Of a DNA stretch of 64,000 bases, positions 40,115-49,402 are shown piece after piece (position 1 is the stretch's first letter; every line of letters begins with the position of its first letter). The stretch lies in assembly GCF_007994985.1 (NCBI RefSeq), contig NZ_VOQF01000015.1, positions 26,079 to 90,078 on the forward strand. Reading direction: 5' to 3'. The DNA is from Metabacillus litoralis. GTDB lineage: Bacteria > Bacillota > Bacilli > Bacillales > Bacillaceae. The notes under the pieces were generated by a model that saw nothing but the letters and a program-made list of their open reading frames with translations, searched no databases and had not been told where the DNA came from. The translations under genes were made by a program, and so were the position numbers.

Positions 40115-40143
40115 ATTATATATCTCAAAATGAGATTAAACCA
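40115..40143 (-). promoter_or_regulatory. Promoter with palindromic operator in the spacer, cassette copy 2
   Basis: Reverse strand TGGTTT (40143-40138), 17 bp, TATAAT (40120-40115). The spacer holds the same ATCTCAAAATGAGAT palindrome (40122-40136) as copy 1. The second upstream half-palindrome of copy 1 is degraded here. Confidence 0.65.
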
Positions 40144-40269
40144 ATATCAATATCAGATGATTTTTCAAGAAATGATATAGAATTGTTATTTGTTGATTTT
40201 ACATAGGAGAATTTACTAAATAAGCCAGTTAGGTTAGTGATTAGAAGGCTTTAATTGTTTAGGGGTAAT

Positions 40270-40833
40270 TTATTGCACCCCTAATAGTCCATTTTTGATA
40301 ATGCTATTTATCATCTCCGCCATTTCTCTTGGAGATTTATCCATTCCATTGTTTAACCAGCTTTTTGTCACATAGATACTTCCACTGATGACAAAGATAC
40401 TCAAGTATTCAGATAGTTCTTCATCAATGTGATTATTTGCTTGCCAGTTATTCATAAAGAAATGTTGGGCGACGACCATCACCTTCTTTTGAAAGGTAGT
40501 GTCAACTTTTTCACTAAGAAGTGTTTTACAGATTTCAGCTTTGGAAGCAAAATATTCTAATAATCTTTCAATCATCTGTATATCATCATCTTCGTAAGTG
40601 TATTGACTCAAATATCCTTTCATATCTTCAATAAGTTCTTCTTCAATTTTGTCGAGAAGGTCAAATTGATCATGATAATGTGTATAAAATGTCGAGCGAT
40701 TAATGTCAGCTTTACCACAAATCTCTTTAACTGTAATGGAAGAAATCTGCTTTTCCTTCAATAAATGGATAAGACTATCCTTTAAAACCATTCGGGTATA
40801 TTTTTTTCTTCGATCTAATTTAGAAGTACTCAT
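40270..40833 (-). CDS. TetR/AcrR-family regulator
   Basis: 187 residues. N-terminal helix-turn-helix (ISSITVKEICGKADINRSTFYTHY, split at ADINRSTFYTHY) with the usual TetR residues, then a helical ligand domain of the TetR_C_7-like type. AAAGGAG precedes the ATG. It is divergent from the RND/MmpL gene, whose promoter spacer contains an inverted repeat, so it probably represses that operon. Ligand unknown. Confidence 0.88.
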   Translation of the reverse strand: MSTSKLDRRKKYTRMVLKDSLIHLLKEKQISSITVKEICGKADINRSTFYTHYHDQFDLLDKIEEELIEDMKGYLSQYTYEDDDIQMIERLLEYFASKAEICKTLLSEKVDTTFQKKVMVVAQHFFMNNWQANNHIDEELSEYLSIFVISGSIYVTKSWLNNGMDKSPREMAEMINSIIKNGLLGVQ

Positions 40834-40915
40834 ATAAATCTCCTTTAAATTTATGAGTTATCCGACATAATTAATAAATATGTTGGAAAAGTCACAAATG
40901 AAGAATAACTGTTTG

Positions 40916-40944
40916 TTGAATAGACAACACCGTGTCCATATAAT
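40916..40944 (+). promoter_or_regulatory. Promoter with inverted repeat upstream of the MmpL-like gene
   Basis: TTGAAT (40916-40921), 17 bp, TATAAT (40939-40944). The spacer holds GACAACACCGTGTC (40923-40936), with GACA/TGTC ends inverted, a plausible TetR operator. Confidence 0.6.
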
Positions 40945-40987
40945 AATAGAGTGTATACGAAAAAGTAGCAAGAGAGGGTGAATAGCA

Positions 40988-43045
40988 ATTAACATAGCAG
41001 CACGAATTATTAAACATAAAAAAGCTGTTGCGATTACATTTATGGTTCTGACAGTACTCTGTGCCATAGCAACCTTAAAAGTATCAGTGAACTACGATAT
41101 GACAGACTACTTACCAGATGATGCAGGTTCTACCGTAGCAATGGATATCATGCAAGAAGAATTTGAGGGAAGTGTTCCTACAAATCGAATCATGATTCAA
41201 GATGTGACAATTCAGGAAGCTCTTGAATTTAAAAATAAACTGGAGAATATAGATGGTGTTTCAAATGTAACATGGTTAGATGATGCAATTGATCTAAAAT
41301 CACCGCTTGAAATGGCTGATCAAGGTGTTGTTGAAACGTATTATAAAGATAATAAAGCATTATTTTCATTTAGCATTCGTGAGGGTGAGGAAGTTGTCAT
41401 AACAGATAACATCTATGAGCTCATTGGAGAAGATAATGCAATGTCTGGAGAATCACTTAATACGGCTACACAACAAAAAATGGCTGGAACTGAATCAATG
41501 TACGCAGCTGCCTTATTAGTGCCGATTATCATATTGATTTTAGTTTTATCCACTAATTCTTGGATAGAACCATTATTTTTCTTAACAGCAATAGGTGTTT
41601 CCGTGTTAATTAATATGGGTACAAATATCTTTCTTGGTGAAGTCTCATTTGTTACGCAGTCTGTTGCACCAATTCTACAACTAGCTGTTTCACTAGATTA
41701 CGCCATTTTCCTACTTCATAGTTTTGCAGATTATCGAAAAAAAGTAGAGGATCCTCATCATGCGATGGAGCTCGCTATGAAAAAATCATTTTCTGCGATT
41801 ACAGCTAGTGCTTCAACAACTTTCTTTGGCTTTATTGCCTTAACATTTATGAATTTTGAAATCGGGGCAGATTTAGGAATTAATTTAGTTAAAGGAATTT
41901 TATTAAGCTTTATTAGTGTCATGATCTTTTTACCAGCATTAACATTATTGTTCTATAAATGGATTGATAAAACAAAACATAAACCTTTGCTACCGAGCAT
42001 CAAGAACAAAGGAAATGCTGTAGTGAAAATGAAAATTCCAAGTATATTACTTGTACTGCTTGTGATTGTACCTGCATTCTTAGCACAAAGTCAGACGAAT
42101 TTCATCTATGGAATCGGAGATCAACCAGAGAACACAAGAGCTGGTAGTGATATCGTGAAAATTAAAGAACAATTCGGTGAAAGCACACCAATTGTTTTAC
42201 TTGTTCCTAAAGGAGATGTCGCAAAAGAAGAGGAATTAGTGCAGGATTTAGAAAAAATCGAACATGTATCAAGTGTTCTAGCTTTTGTTAACACAGTTAG
42301 TGCAGCAATTCCACCTGAATATTTAGATTCTTCCATTACAGATCAATTTTATTCAGAAAATTATGCACGAATCATACTCCAAACTGAAACCAAAAATGAA
42401 GGAGAAAAAGCCTTTCATTTAATTGAGCGAGTTCAAGATAAAGCAAAATCCTATTATGATCAAGATGTATTTATGGTAGGTGAAAGTGTAACGTTATACG
42501 ATATAAAAAATATTGTTCAAAAAGATAATCAATTAGTTAATCTTTTAACAATTTTAACTGTAGCTTTCGTTTTATTAGTAACCTTTAAATCAATTTCGAT
42601 TCCTTTTATTTTATTGCTTACAATTCAGACAGCCGTCTGGATCAATTTATCAGTTCCTTATTTTACAGACTCTCCATTAGTTTATGTAGGATATTTGTTG
42701 ATCAGCATTATTCAACTAGCTGCAACGGTGGATTATGCGATCCTACTGACAGATGCATATAAGGAATATCGACAGGAAATGCCTGCACTAGCAGCTATTA
42801 AAAGAACATTAGATGAGAAAATATTTGCTATAGGAATTTCAGCTTCCATATTATCAAGCGTTGGATTTATATTATGGATTACTTCCTCAAACCCAATTGT
42901 TACATCAATCGGTTTATTACTTGGAAGAGGAGCGTTACTAGCGTTTATTATGGTTGTGTTTTTCCTACCAGCATGCTTATTGGTCTTTGATAAATTGATC
43001 ACAAAAACAACATGGAAAGCAAACTTTTTTAAGGAGGACCGATAA
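40988..43045 (+). CDS. MmpL/RND-family membrane transporter, probable ATT start
   Basis: A 685-residue RND-superfamily protein with two repeats, each one membrane helix, a large outer loop and five more helices (about 160-320 and 500-660). Motifs such as LAVSLDYAIFLLHSF and LAATVDYAILLTDAY carry the RND helix-4 aspartates. The first ATG in frame (41042) lies inside the first membrane helix. The frame runs up to a TGA at 40979 with no ATG, GTG or TTG between; ATT at 40988 gives INIAARIIKHKKAVAITF, the normal N-terminus of this family, with GAGAGGG about 10 bp upstream. ATT is therefore the likely initiator. It overlaps the next gene by 1 bp. Exports a lipid or hydrophobic compound, substrate unknown. 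Confidence 0.82.
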   Translation: MNIAARIIKHKKAVAITFMVLTVLCAIATLKVSVNYDMTDYLPDDAGSTVAMDIMQEEFEGSVPTNRIMIQDVTIQEALEFKNKLENIDGVSNVTWLDDAIDLKSPLEMADQGVVETYYKDNKALFSFSIREGEEVVITDNIYELIGEDNAMSGESLNTATQQKMAGTESMYAAALLVPIIILILVLSTNSWIEPLFFLTAIGVSVLINMGTNIFLGEVSFVTQSVAPILQLAVSLDYAIFLLHSFADYRKKVEDPHHAMELAMKKSFSAITASASTTFFGFIALTFMNFEIGADLGINLVKGILLSFISVMIFLPALTLLFYKWIDKTKHKPLLPSIKNKGNAVVKMKIPSILLVLLVIVPAFLAQSQTNFIYGIGDQPENTRAGSDIVKIKEQFGESTPIVLLVPKGDVAKEEELVQDLEKIEHVSSVLAFVNTVSAAIPPEYLDSSITDQFYSENYARIILQTETKNEGEKAFHLIERVQDKAKSYYDQDVFMVGESVTLYDIKNIVQKDNQLVNLLTILTVAFVLLVTFKSISIPFILLLTIQTAVWINLSVPYFTDSPLVYVGYLLISIIQLAATVDYAILLTDAYKEYRQEMPALAAIKRTLDEKIFAIGISASILSSVGFILWITSSNPIVTSIGLLLGRGALLAFIMVVFFLPACLLVFDKLITKTTWKANFFKEDR

Positions 43046-44841
43046 TGAAAAAAATCCTGATTTTAATTTTAATAAGTATAATAATGATGCCGTCTATTCT
43101 AGTAACAGCTGAAGAAGTTTCTAGTGAAAAAGGAGAATTTTCTTCAAAAGATGAGGTTGTTTATGCGAACTTAAGTGCAACTGGTGAAAAACAAGAAATT
43201 TATGTTGTAAACATATTAGACATAGAAAAAGCGGGAAAGATCATTGATTATGGACCGTATTCTAGTCTGAAAAATTTAACAAATTTATCTTCTTTAAATC
43301 AAGATAATAATTCTGTAGAATTCTCAGCTCCAGAAGGGAAATTTTATTATCAAGGTAATATGAATGAAAAAAATCCATTGCCATGGGATATCACCATTTC
43401 ATATTTAATGGATGGAAAAGAAATAACACCAAAAGAGATTCTTGGAAAAGAGGGACATGTTCAAATTAAGATTGCTACTTCTGCCAATGATGAAGTAGAT
43501 CCAATCTTTTTTGAAAACTATTTATTACAAATTTCTCTTTCCCTAAACACTGACCAATATAGTAACATTAAAGCTCCTGACGGAATGCTAGCAAATGCAG
43601 GGAAAAACAAGCAAGTAACATTCACAGTGATGCCTGGAAAGGAAGAGGAATTAGTACTTGAAGCAGACGTTATTAATTTTGAGCTAGAAGGTATTAACAT
43701 ATCTGCAATTCCTTCTTCCATGTCAATTGATGCACCAGATATTGATGATATGACAGGTGATATGCAAACTCTTACAGATGCGATAAAAGAAGTGAATGAT
43801 GGTGTTGCAAAATTAGAAACAGGAGTTTCAGAATTAAATAATGGTGTAAAAAGTCTACAAAGTGGTTCAAAGGAATATAGTGATTGGATGAATGCACTCA
43901 ATGATTCTTCCTCTGAGCTAATTAACGGTTCGAAAAACATTCAGCAAGCACTTGAAGCGATGAATGGTTCATTAGCAAATAATTCAGAGCAAATTGATCT
44001 AGCTGATTTCAAAAAACTAGAAGATGGACTCAAGCAAATGTCAGCTGGTTTAAAAGAAACATCAAAGAGCTTAATGACGTTAAAAGAAAATTATGAAGCA
44101 GCACTTTCTTCACTCGACAAAGCCATAAATTCTATTCCTGACTACGTCATTACAGAAGAACAAACTCAAAACTTATATAATAGTGGAGCAGATCCGAAAG
44201 TACTTGATCAATTACTAGAAACCTATTCAGCTTCAATAACTGCAAAAGAAACTTACGCAGCATCAAAAAAAGCATTTACTTCTGTAAATGCTACACTTCC
44301 GCAAGTTAGCGGAACTCTTACAGCAATGGCTAGTAATTTAGACACTATGACAAAAGAGCTTTCAACATCTCTTGAACAAATGAACATAGATGATTCACTC
44401 GCTAAATTACAGGAAGGTATAAATGGGTTAGCTTCCAATTATAAGAACTTTCATAAAGGATTAGTAAATTATACAGAAGGGGCAAGTCAATTAACTAGCT
44501 CGTATAATAGTCTGCATAATGGAATCAACGAATTATCTCAAGGTACAAGTGACCTAGAAAACGGTGTTAGTCAACTACACGACGGAACTACAGAACTCTA
44601 TGAATCTACAAGTGACTTACCTGCTACAATGAACAAAGAAGTGGATAAAATGATGTCAGAGTTCGATAAATCTGACTTCGATGCTGTATCCTTTACTTCA
44701 CCTAAAAATGAAAAAATTAACTCAGTTCAATTTGTCTTCAAAACAGAAAGTATAAAGCAAGATGAAGAAGAACCAAAAGTCACGGAAAAACCTGAAGAAG
44801 AAAAAGGATTCTGGACTCGCTTTATGGAGTTGTTTTCTTAG
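43045..44841 (+). CDS. Secreted coiled-coil protein partner of the MmpL-like transporter (YhgE/Pip-like)
   Basis: 598 residues. Signal peptide (about 1-22), a beta-rich domain (about 30-225), then long heptad-type helices with repeats of (L/V)xxGxxxL type (EVNDGVAKLETGVSELNNGVKS, split at ETGVSELNNG; and LSQGTSDLENGVSQLHDGTTEL, split at ENGVSQLHDG) like the YhgE/Pip family. It ends in a charged tail and a short hydrophobic stretch. ATG overlaps the stop of the transporter gene (TAATG), so the two are coupled and likely form one complex outside the membrane. AAGGAGG site. Terminator follows. Confidence 0.8.
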   Translation: MKKILILILISIIMMPSILVTAEEVSSEKGEFSSKDEVVYANLSATGEKQEIYVVNILDIEKAGKIIDYGPYSSLKNLTNLSSLNQDNNSVEFSAPEGKFYYQGNMNEKNPLPWDITISYLMDGKEITPKEILGKEGHVQIKIATSANDEVDPIFFENYLLQISLSLNTDQYSNIKAPDGMLANAGKNKQVTFTVMPGKEEELVLEADVINFELEGINISAIPSSMSIDAPDIDDMTGDMQTLTDAIKEVNDGVAKLETGVSELNNGVKSLQSGSKEYSDWMNALNDSSSELINGSKNIQQALEAMNGSLANNSEQIDLADFKKLEDGLKQMSAGLKETSKSLMTLKENYEAALSSLDKAINSIPDYVITEEQTQNLYNSGADPKVLDQLLETYSASITAKETYAASKKAFTSVNATLPQVSGTLTAMASNLDTMTKELSTSLEQMNIDDSLAKLQEGINGLASNYKNFHKGLVNYTEGASQLTSSYNSLHNGINELSQGTSDLENGVSQLHDGTTELYESTSDLPATMNKEVDKMMSEFDKSDFDAVSFTSPKNEKINSVQFVFKTESIKQDEEEPKVTEKPEEEKGFWTRFMELFS

Positions 44842-44851
44842 TAATATGGAG

Positions 44852-44884
44852 AAAGGTACTATCCAAACGGGTAGTACCTTTTTT
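44852..44884 (+). terminator. Terminator after the MmpL operon
   Basis: AAGGTACTATCC pairs with GGGTAGTACCTT around a short loop, then TTTT. Confidence 0.85.
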
Positions 44885-44970
44885 GATGTAATTGTACATA
44901 AATTAGAAATGTATATGTATGAGGAATAGATACTGTCCCCCGACTAGAGGAACTTTTTGTTACAAATAAA

Positions 44971-45300
44971 CCAATTTACAGGTCACAAGAAAGATGTGTC
45001 CTGATATCAAAGAAATGTCGACCATTAAAGATAAAATGTAGATCATAAATGAGAAATTACACATCATAAGCTTGGATTTGCGCGCATTCGAAGAAATATA
45101 AACCATTAGAAAGAAAATACAGGTCATAAAAGAGATATTACACGTCATTAACTTGGATTTGCGCGTCATTCAAAGAAATACAAACCATTAAAAAGAAAAT
45201 ACAGGTCATAAAAGAGAATTTACACGTCATTAACTTGGATTTGCGCGCCATTCGAAGAAATACAAACCATTAAAAAGAAATCCAGGTCATGAGCACAGCT
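44971..45300. repeat. Tandem array with 21 bp period and 82 bp super-period (array B)
   Basis: Non-coding. The word CAT recurs at 45023, 45044, 45065, 45085, 45104, 45125, 45146, 45167, 45186, 45207, 45228, 45249, 45268 and 45288, spacing 19-21 bp. Four sub-units (AAACCATTAAAAAGAAAAT, ACAGGTCATAAAAGAGA, ACACGTCATTAACTTGGATT, GCGCGCCATTCGAAGAAAT) repeat as an 81-82 bp block about three times, with copies 2 and 3 nearly identical. It lies between a terminator (44884) and fbp. The short frames across it are not genes. Confidence 0.85.
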
Positions 45301-45541
45301 TTTTACTCCACATGATGAAATGAAAATTATAAACTAAAGATCGCATGTGATAGTTAGTGATCTCACATTTCAAAGATCATTTAACTTTTTAGAATATTCA
45401 GTATCTGATATACTAGTTTAAAAGATAAAAAAAGACCCTGAAATTAATTAAAATACAGTTTATATAAAACAAATAGTAGTATTTTAATCTATATTTCGTA
45501 GTGTAAAATAGAGGGGTAGTTGTGAAGGGGGATACATAATT

Positions 45542-47476
45542 TTGAACACTAAGTACTTAGATTTATTAGCCCAGAAATATGATTGTGAAGAAAAAGTAGT
45601 TACAGAAATTATTAATCTTGAAGCGATTCTTAATCTACCAAAAGGCACAGAGCATTTTGTCAGTGATTTACATGGGGAATATCAAGCTTTTCAACATGTT
45701 TTAAGAAATGGCTCTGGAAAAGTAAAAGAAAAAATAGAAGATATTTATAAAAAAGTATTAACCGAAAAAGAAATCAAAGAATTTGCCACATTAGTCTACT
45801 ATCCAGAAGAAAAAATTCAACTTATTAAGAATGATTTTGATAATGAAAAAGAATTACATCAGTGGTACTCCGTTATCATTGAGCGTATGATTAAACTCAT
45901 TTCTTATGCCTCCTCAAAATATACACGCTCGAAATTACGAAAAGCCTTACCAGATCAGTTTGTTTATATTATAGAAGAATTACTTTATAAAACAGATGAA
46001 TTCACAAATTTTAAAGAGCCATATTATGCTAAAATTGTTCAACAAATTATTTCTCTCGGACAAGCTGACAAGCTTATTACAGGTCTTGCTTATACAACTC
46101 AGAGATTAGTTGTTGATCATCTCCATGTTGTGGGAGATATTTATGATCGTGGTCCAGAGCCAGATCAGATTATGGAAGCACTCATTAATTATCATTCTGT
46201 TGATATTCAGTGGGGCAACCATGATGTACTATGGCTAGGTGCTTTTGCTGGATCAAAGGTTTGTTTAGCAAATATTATCCGAATTTGTGCTAGATACAAC
46301 AATTTAGATATCATTGAAGATGTTTATGGAATCAATCTTAGACCTCTTCTTAATTTAGCGGAAAAATACTATCAAGATAATCCTGCTTTTAGACCAAAAG
46401 TTCATTCAGATGAAACAATATTCGAAGAAGAACAATTACAAATTACAAAAATTCATCAAGCGATCGCAATCATTCAATTTAAACTTGAAAGTCCTATTAT
46501 CAAACGACGACCAACCTTTAATATGTCAGAAAGGCTCTTACTTGAAAAAATAGATTACGAGAAAAACGAGATTATAATTCACGATAAAACATATCCATTA
46601 GAAAATCCGTGTTTTGCAACAATTAATCCTATACAGCCTGATCAATTATTAGAAGAAGAAAAACAGGTGATAGACAAGCTGTTATTTTCTGTTCAACATT
46701 CAGAAAAGCTTGCAAGACATATGAATTTTCTTATGAAAAAAGGCAGTCTCTATTTAAGATATAACGGAAATTTATTAATTCACGGCTGTATTCCGTTAGA
46801 TGAAGATGGAAATATGGAGAAAATGCTAATAGAAAATAAAGAATATGCAGGTCGTGAATTACTTGATATTTTTGAACGTTATTTACGACATTCTTTTGCA
46901 CATCAGGAAGAAACTGATGATCTTGCAACAGACATGGTTTGGTATTTGTGGACAGGTGAATATTCATCACTGTTTGGAAAAAGAGCGATGACCACCTTTG
47001 AAAGATATTTTATAAAAGATAAAACAACACATAAAGAAAAGAAAAATCCTTACTATCATTTACGTGAAAAAGAGGAAACCTGTGAAAAAATACTAGCAGA
47101 ATTTGAACTAGATCCTAATCAAGGTCATATCATAAATGGTCACACACCAGTAAAAGAGATTAATGGAGAAGATCCTATTAAAGCTAATGGAAAGATGATC
47201 GTGATTGATGGCGGATTTTCAAAGGCTTATCAATCAACAACAGGAATTGCCGGTTACACCTTATTATATAATTCATTTGGCATGCAGCTTGTCGCACATC
47301 AGCATTTCAATTCAAAAGAAGAAGTTTTGTTAAATGGTACCGATGTGTTATCAGTAAAAAGAATTGTTGATAAAGAACTAGAGCGAAAAAAGGTGCTAGA
47401 AACAAATGTGGGAGAGGAATTATTGCAAGAAGTTTCTATTTTGACTAGCTTGATGGAATATCGGTATATGAAATAG
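45542..47476 (+). CDS. fbp: Fructose-1,6-bisphosphatase, class III
   Basis: 644 residues from a TTG with GAAGGGGG about 10 bp upstream; the first residues [12 protein letters not shown] match the family N-terminus. A metallophosphatase fold with [27 protein letters not shown] and a late NGHTPVKE motif. It removes the 1-phosphate of fructose-1,6-bisphosphate in gluconeogenesis and is the Firmicutes-specific class. Length is close to the 671 residues of B. subtilis Fbp. Monocistronic. Confidence 0.95.
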   Translation: MNTKYLDLLAQKYDCEEKVVTEIINLEAILNLPKGTEHFVSDLHGEYQAFQHVLRNGSGKVKEKIEDIYKKVLTEKEIKEFATLVYYPEEKIQLIKNDFDNEKELHQWYSVIIERMIKLISYASSKYTRSKLRKALPDQFVYIIEELLYKTDEFTNFKEPYYAKIVQQIISLGQADKLITGLAYTTQRLVVDHLHVVGDIYDRGPEPDQIMEALINYHSVDIQWGNHDVLWLGAFAGSKVCLANIIRICARYNNLDIIEDVYGINLRPLLNLAEKYYQDNPAFRPKVHSDETIFEEEQLQITKIHQAIAIIQFKLESPIIKRRPTFNMSERLLLEKIDYEKNEIIIHDKTYPLENPCFATINPIQPDQLLEEEKQVIDKLLFSVQHSEKLARHMNFLMKKGSLYLRYNGNLLIHGCIPLDEDGNMEKMLIENKEYAGRELLDIFERYLRHSFAHQEETDDLATDMVWYLWTGEYSSLFGKRAMTTFERYFIKDKTTHKEKKNPYYHLREKEETCEKILAEFELDPNQGHIINGHTPVKEINGEDPIKANGKMIVIDGGFSKAYQSTTGIAGYTLLYNSFGMQLVAHQHFNSKEEVLLNGTDVLSVKRIVDKELERKKVLETNVGEELLQEVSILTSLMEYRYMK

Positions 47477-47521
47477 ATTAATAGTAGAATAATAATTAAT
47501 GTATTATTGAGTGTAAAACCC

Positions 47522-47550
47522 TTGTATTTTATTTATTAATTAAGTAAACT
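47522..47550 (+). promoter_or_regulatory. Promoter of the thiM-thiE leader
   Basis: TTGTAT (47522-47527), 17 bp, TAAACT (47545-47550), 20 bp before the TPP aptamer. Confidence 0.55.
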
Positions 47551-47567
47551 ACGTGTAAATTCAATTT

Positions 47568-47655
47568 TCGGGTGCTAGTGGAAGCTGGCTGAGATTGCAA
47601 CTATTCCGTTGTGGACCGTGATAACCTGTTGGGTAATGCCAGCGTAGGGAATGTG
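47568..47655 (+). ncRNA. TPP (THI-box) riboswitch
   Basis: The conserved parts GGGTGC, GGCTGAGATTG, the GACCGTGATAACCTG helix and GGGTAATGCCAGCGTAGGGAA (split as GGGTAATGCC and AGCGTAGGGAA) occur in order. It precedes thiM and thiE and should shut them down when thiamine pyrophosphate is plentiful. Confidence 0.96.
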
Positions 47656-47669
47656 AGTAGGTAAACTAT

Positions 47670-47704
47670 GAGCACTTTGCGCTATATGCAAGGTGCTTTT
47701 TTCA
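47670..47704 (+). terminator. TPP-riboswitch terminator
   Basis: GAGCACTTTGC pairs with GCAAGGTGCTT, with one G-T pair, around GCTATAT, then TTTT. It lies about 65 bp before thiM. Confidence 0.85.
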
Positions 47705-47769
47705 ATGATTTTATATAATTTCTGGTTTATCTTGATGGATAAAAACGATTTAGAAGGGACGGATACAAA

Positions 47770-48576
47770 ATGAATATAGAAAAAATTGAAGTAACATTAA
47801 CGAAGGTAAGAGAAAAAAATCCACTTGTTCATAACATTACTAATGTTGTTGTGACAAATTTTACAGCAAATGGACTTTTAGCATTAGGAGCATCACCTGT
47901 TATGGCTTACGCTAAAGATGAAGTAGCAGATATGGCCAAGATTGCAGGTGCACTTGTGTTAAATATCGGAACATTATCACATGACGAAATTGAGGCGATG
48001 TTGATAGCAGGTAAATCTGCAAGTGAACATGGTGTACCAATTATTTTTGATCCAGTGGGAGCAGGTGCAACACCTTATCGTACAGAAACATCACGTCGTA
48101 TTGTTGATGAACTACAGATTTCAATTTTAAGAGGAAACGCAGCTGAAATAGCTAATGTTATTGGAACAGAATGGGAAATTAAAGGTGTAGACGCTGGAGA
48201 AGGAACAGGAAATGTGGTGGAGTTAGCGCAAAATGCAGCAAAAAAACTTAAAACAACAGTCATTATTACCGGAAAAGATGATGTCATTACAGATGGAGAA
48301 ACAACGTATCTTGTGCATAATGGACATCCTATTTTGACAAAGGTTACTGGAGCTGGATGTTTATTAAGCTCAGTTGTTGGTGCATTTTCAGCTGTTGAAA
48401 AGGATTTGATAGTTGCTTCAGTTTCAGCAATTACTATGTATGGTGTCGCAGCAGAATTAGCAGCAAATCAAGCTTTAGATCAGGGACCAGGAAGCTTTCA
48501 GGTTGAATTATTAAACAAATTAGCAAGTGTTTCTCCGGGAGATATTCGTCAATTGGCTAAGGTTGAAAAAATCTAA
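47770..48576 (+). CDS. thiM: Hydroxyethylthiazole kinase
   Basis: 268 residues. [19 protein letters not shown] and the GASPVMAYA segment at the N-terminus, [12 protein letters not shown] and [15 protein letters not shown] at the ATP site (with the catalytic Cys of the GAGC motif). It phosphorylates 4-methyl-5-(2-hydroxyethyl)thiazole to salvage thiazole for thiamine. AAGGGACGG precedes the ATG. First gene of a thiM-thiE operon; thiD is not beside it. Confidence 0.96.
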   Translation: MNIEKIEVTLTKVREKNPLVHNITNVVVTNFTANGLLALGASPVMAYAKDEVADMAKIAGALVLNIGTLSHDEIEAMLIAGKSASEHGVPIIFDPVGAGATPYRTETSRRIVDELQISILRGNAAEIANVIGTEWEIKGVDAGEGTGNVVELAQNAAKKLKTTVIITGKDDVITDGETTYLVHNGHPILTKVTGAGCLLSSVVGAFSAVEKDLIVASVSAITMYGVAAELAANQALDQGPGSFQVELLNKLASVSPGDIRQLAKVEKI

Positions 48577-48611
48577 CATGTCTAAATAATCGAAAATATG
48601 GAGGAAGCAAT

Positions 48612-49277
48612 ATGAAAAAAATAACGAAAAAGAAAATAGAAAATCTATTACCCGTTTATTTTATAATGGGCAGTAACAATTGCCAAAGTGAGCCTACACT
48701 TGTTTTACAGCAAGCCATTAAAGGTGGAATTACTCTCTTTCAATTTAGAGAAAAAGGTACAGGTGCTCTTACAGGAAATGAAAAAATCAAATTTGCAGAG
48801 CAGTTACAAAACATTTGCAGAATAAACAATATACCTTTCATTGTAAATGATGATGTTGATTTGGCACTAGCACTTGATGCAGATGGTATACATATTGGAC
48901 AGGATGATGAATCAGCTGAGCAAGTTAGACAAAAAATTGGAAACAATAAAATACTCGGTGTTTCTACGCACAATCTTGAAGAAGTCAAAAAAGCCATTGC
49001 AGAAGGTGCTGATTATGTTGGAATTGGACCAATCTACTCAACCACAACAAAGGAAGATGCTAAAACAGCACAAGGAACAGCTCTTATTCAAGAAGTTAGA
49101 AGCAATAATATCGAAATTCCCATTGTAGGTATCGGGGGTATAACTGTTAAAAATGCGTCGCCTGTAATCGAACATGGTGGAAATGGAGTTGCTGTTATAT
49201 CGGAAATTAGCTTAGCAGAAGATCCAGGAGAAAATGCGATGAAATTAAATAAAGTGGTTAAGTCATTTTTAAAATAG
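48612..49277 (+). CDS. thiE: Thiamine-phosphate synthase
   Basis: 221 residues, TIM-barrel. Motifs [55 protein letters not shown] and GIGGI are all in place. It joins thiazole phosphate to HMP pyrophosphate. GGAGGAAG precedes the ATG; 35 bp behind thiM. Confidence 0.96.
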   Translation: MKKITKKKIENLLPVYFIMGSNNCQSEPTLVLQQAIKGGITLFQFREKGTGALTGNEKIKFAEQLQNICRINNIPFIVNDDVDLALALDADGIHIGQDDESAEQVRQKIGNNKILGVSTHNLEEVKKAIAEGADYVGIGPIYSTTTKEDAKTAQGTALIQEVRSNNIEIPIVGIGGITVKNASPVIEHGGNGVAVISEISLAEDPGENAMKLNKVVKSFLK

Positions 49278-49305
49278 CTAGCTGAAGAAACAGCGTTAAT
49301 TAATA

Positions 49306-49336
49306 AATCGATTGTAAATTCAATTTTACAATCTCG
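49306..49336 (+). terminator. Possible terminator after thiE
   Basis: GATTGTAAA pairs with TTTACAATC around TTCAAT. No clear T run follows, so it may only be a stem-loop. Confidence 0.4.
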
Positions 49337-49402
49337 GATTATTAAATTTACATTTTATCTTTAAAGAAAGTAATATACTTACTTTAAGGAGTTGATGGTC
49401 AA

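Noticed and set aside
44960..45169. Reverse ORF of 69 codons in array B
   Set aside because: Its repetitive product only reflects the 21 bp tandem array (a multiple of three); no ribosome binding site.
44971..45300. CRISPR array
   Set aside because: Units are about 20 bp and degenerate, contiguous with no unique spacers, and no cas genes are present; same for the arrays at 21505 and 50348.
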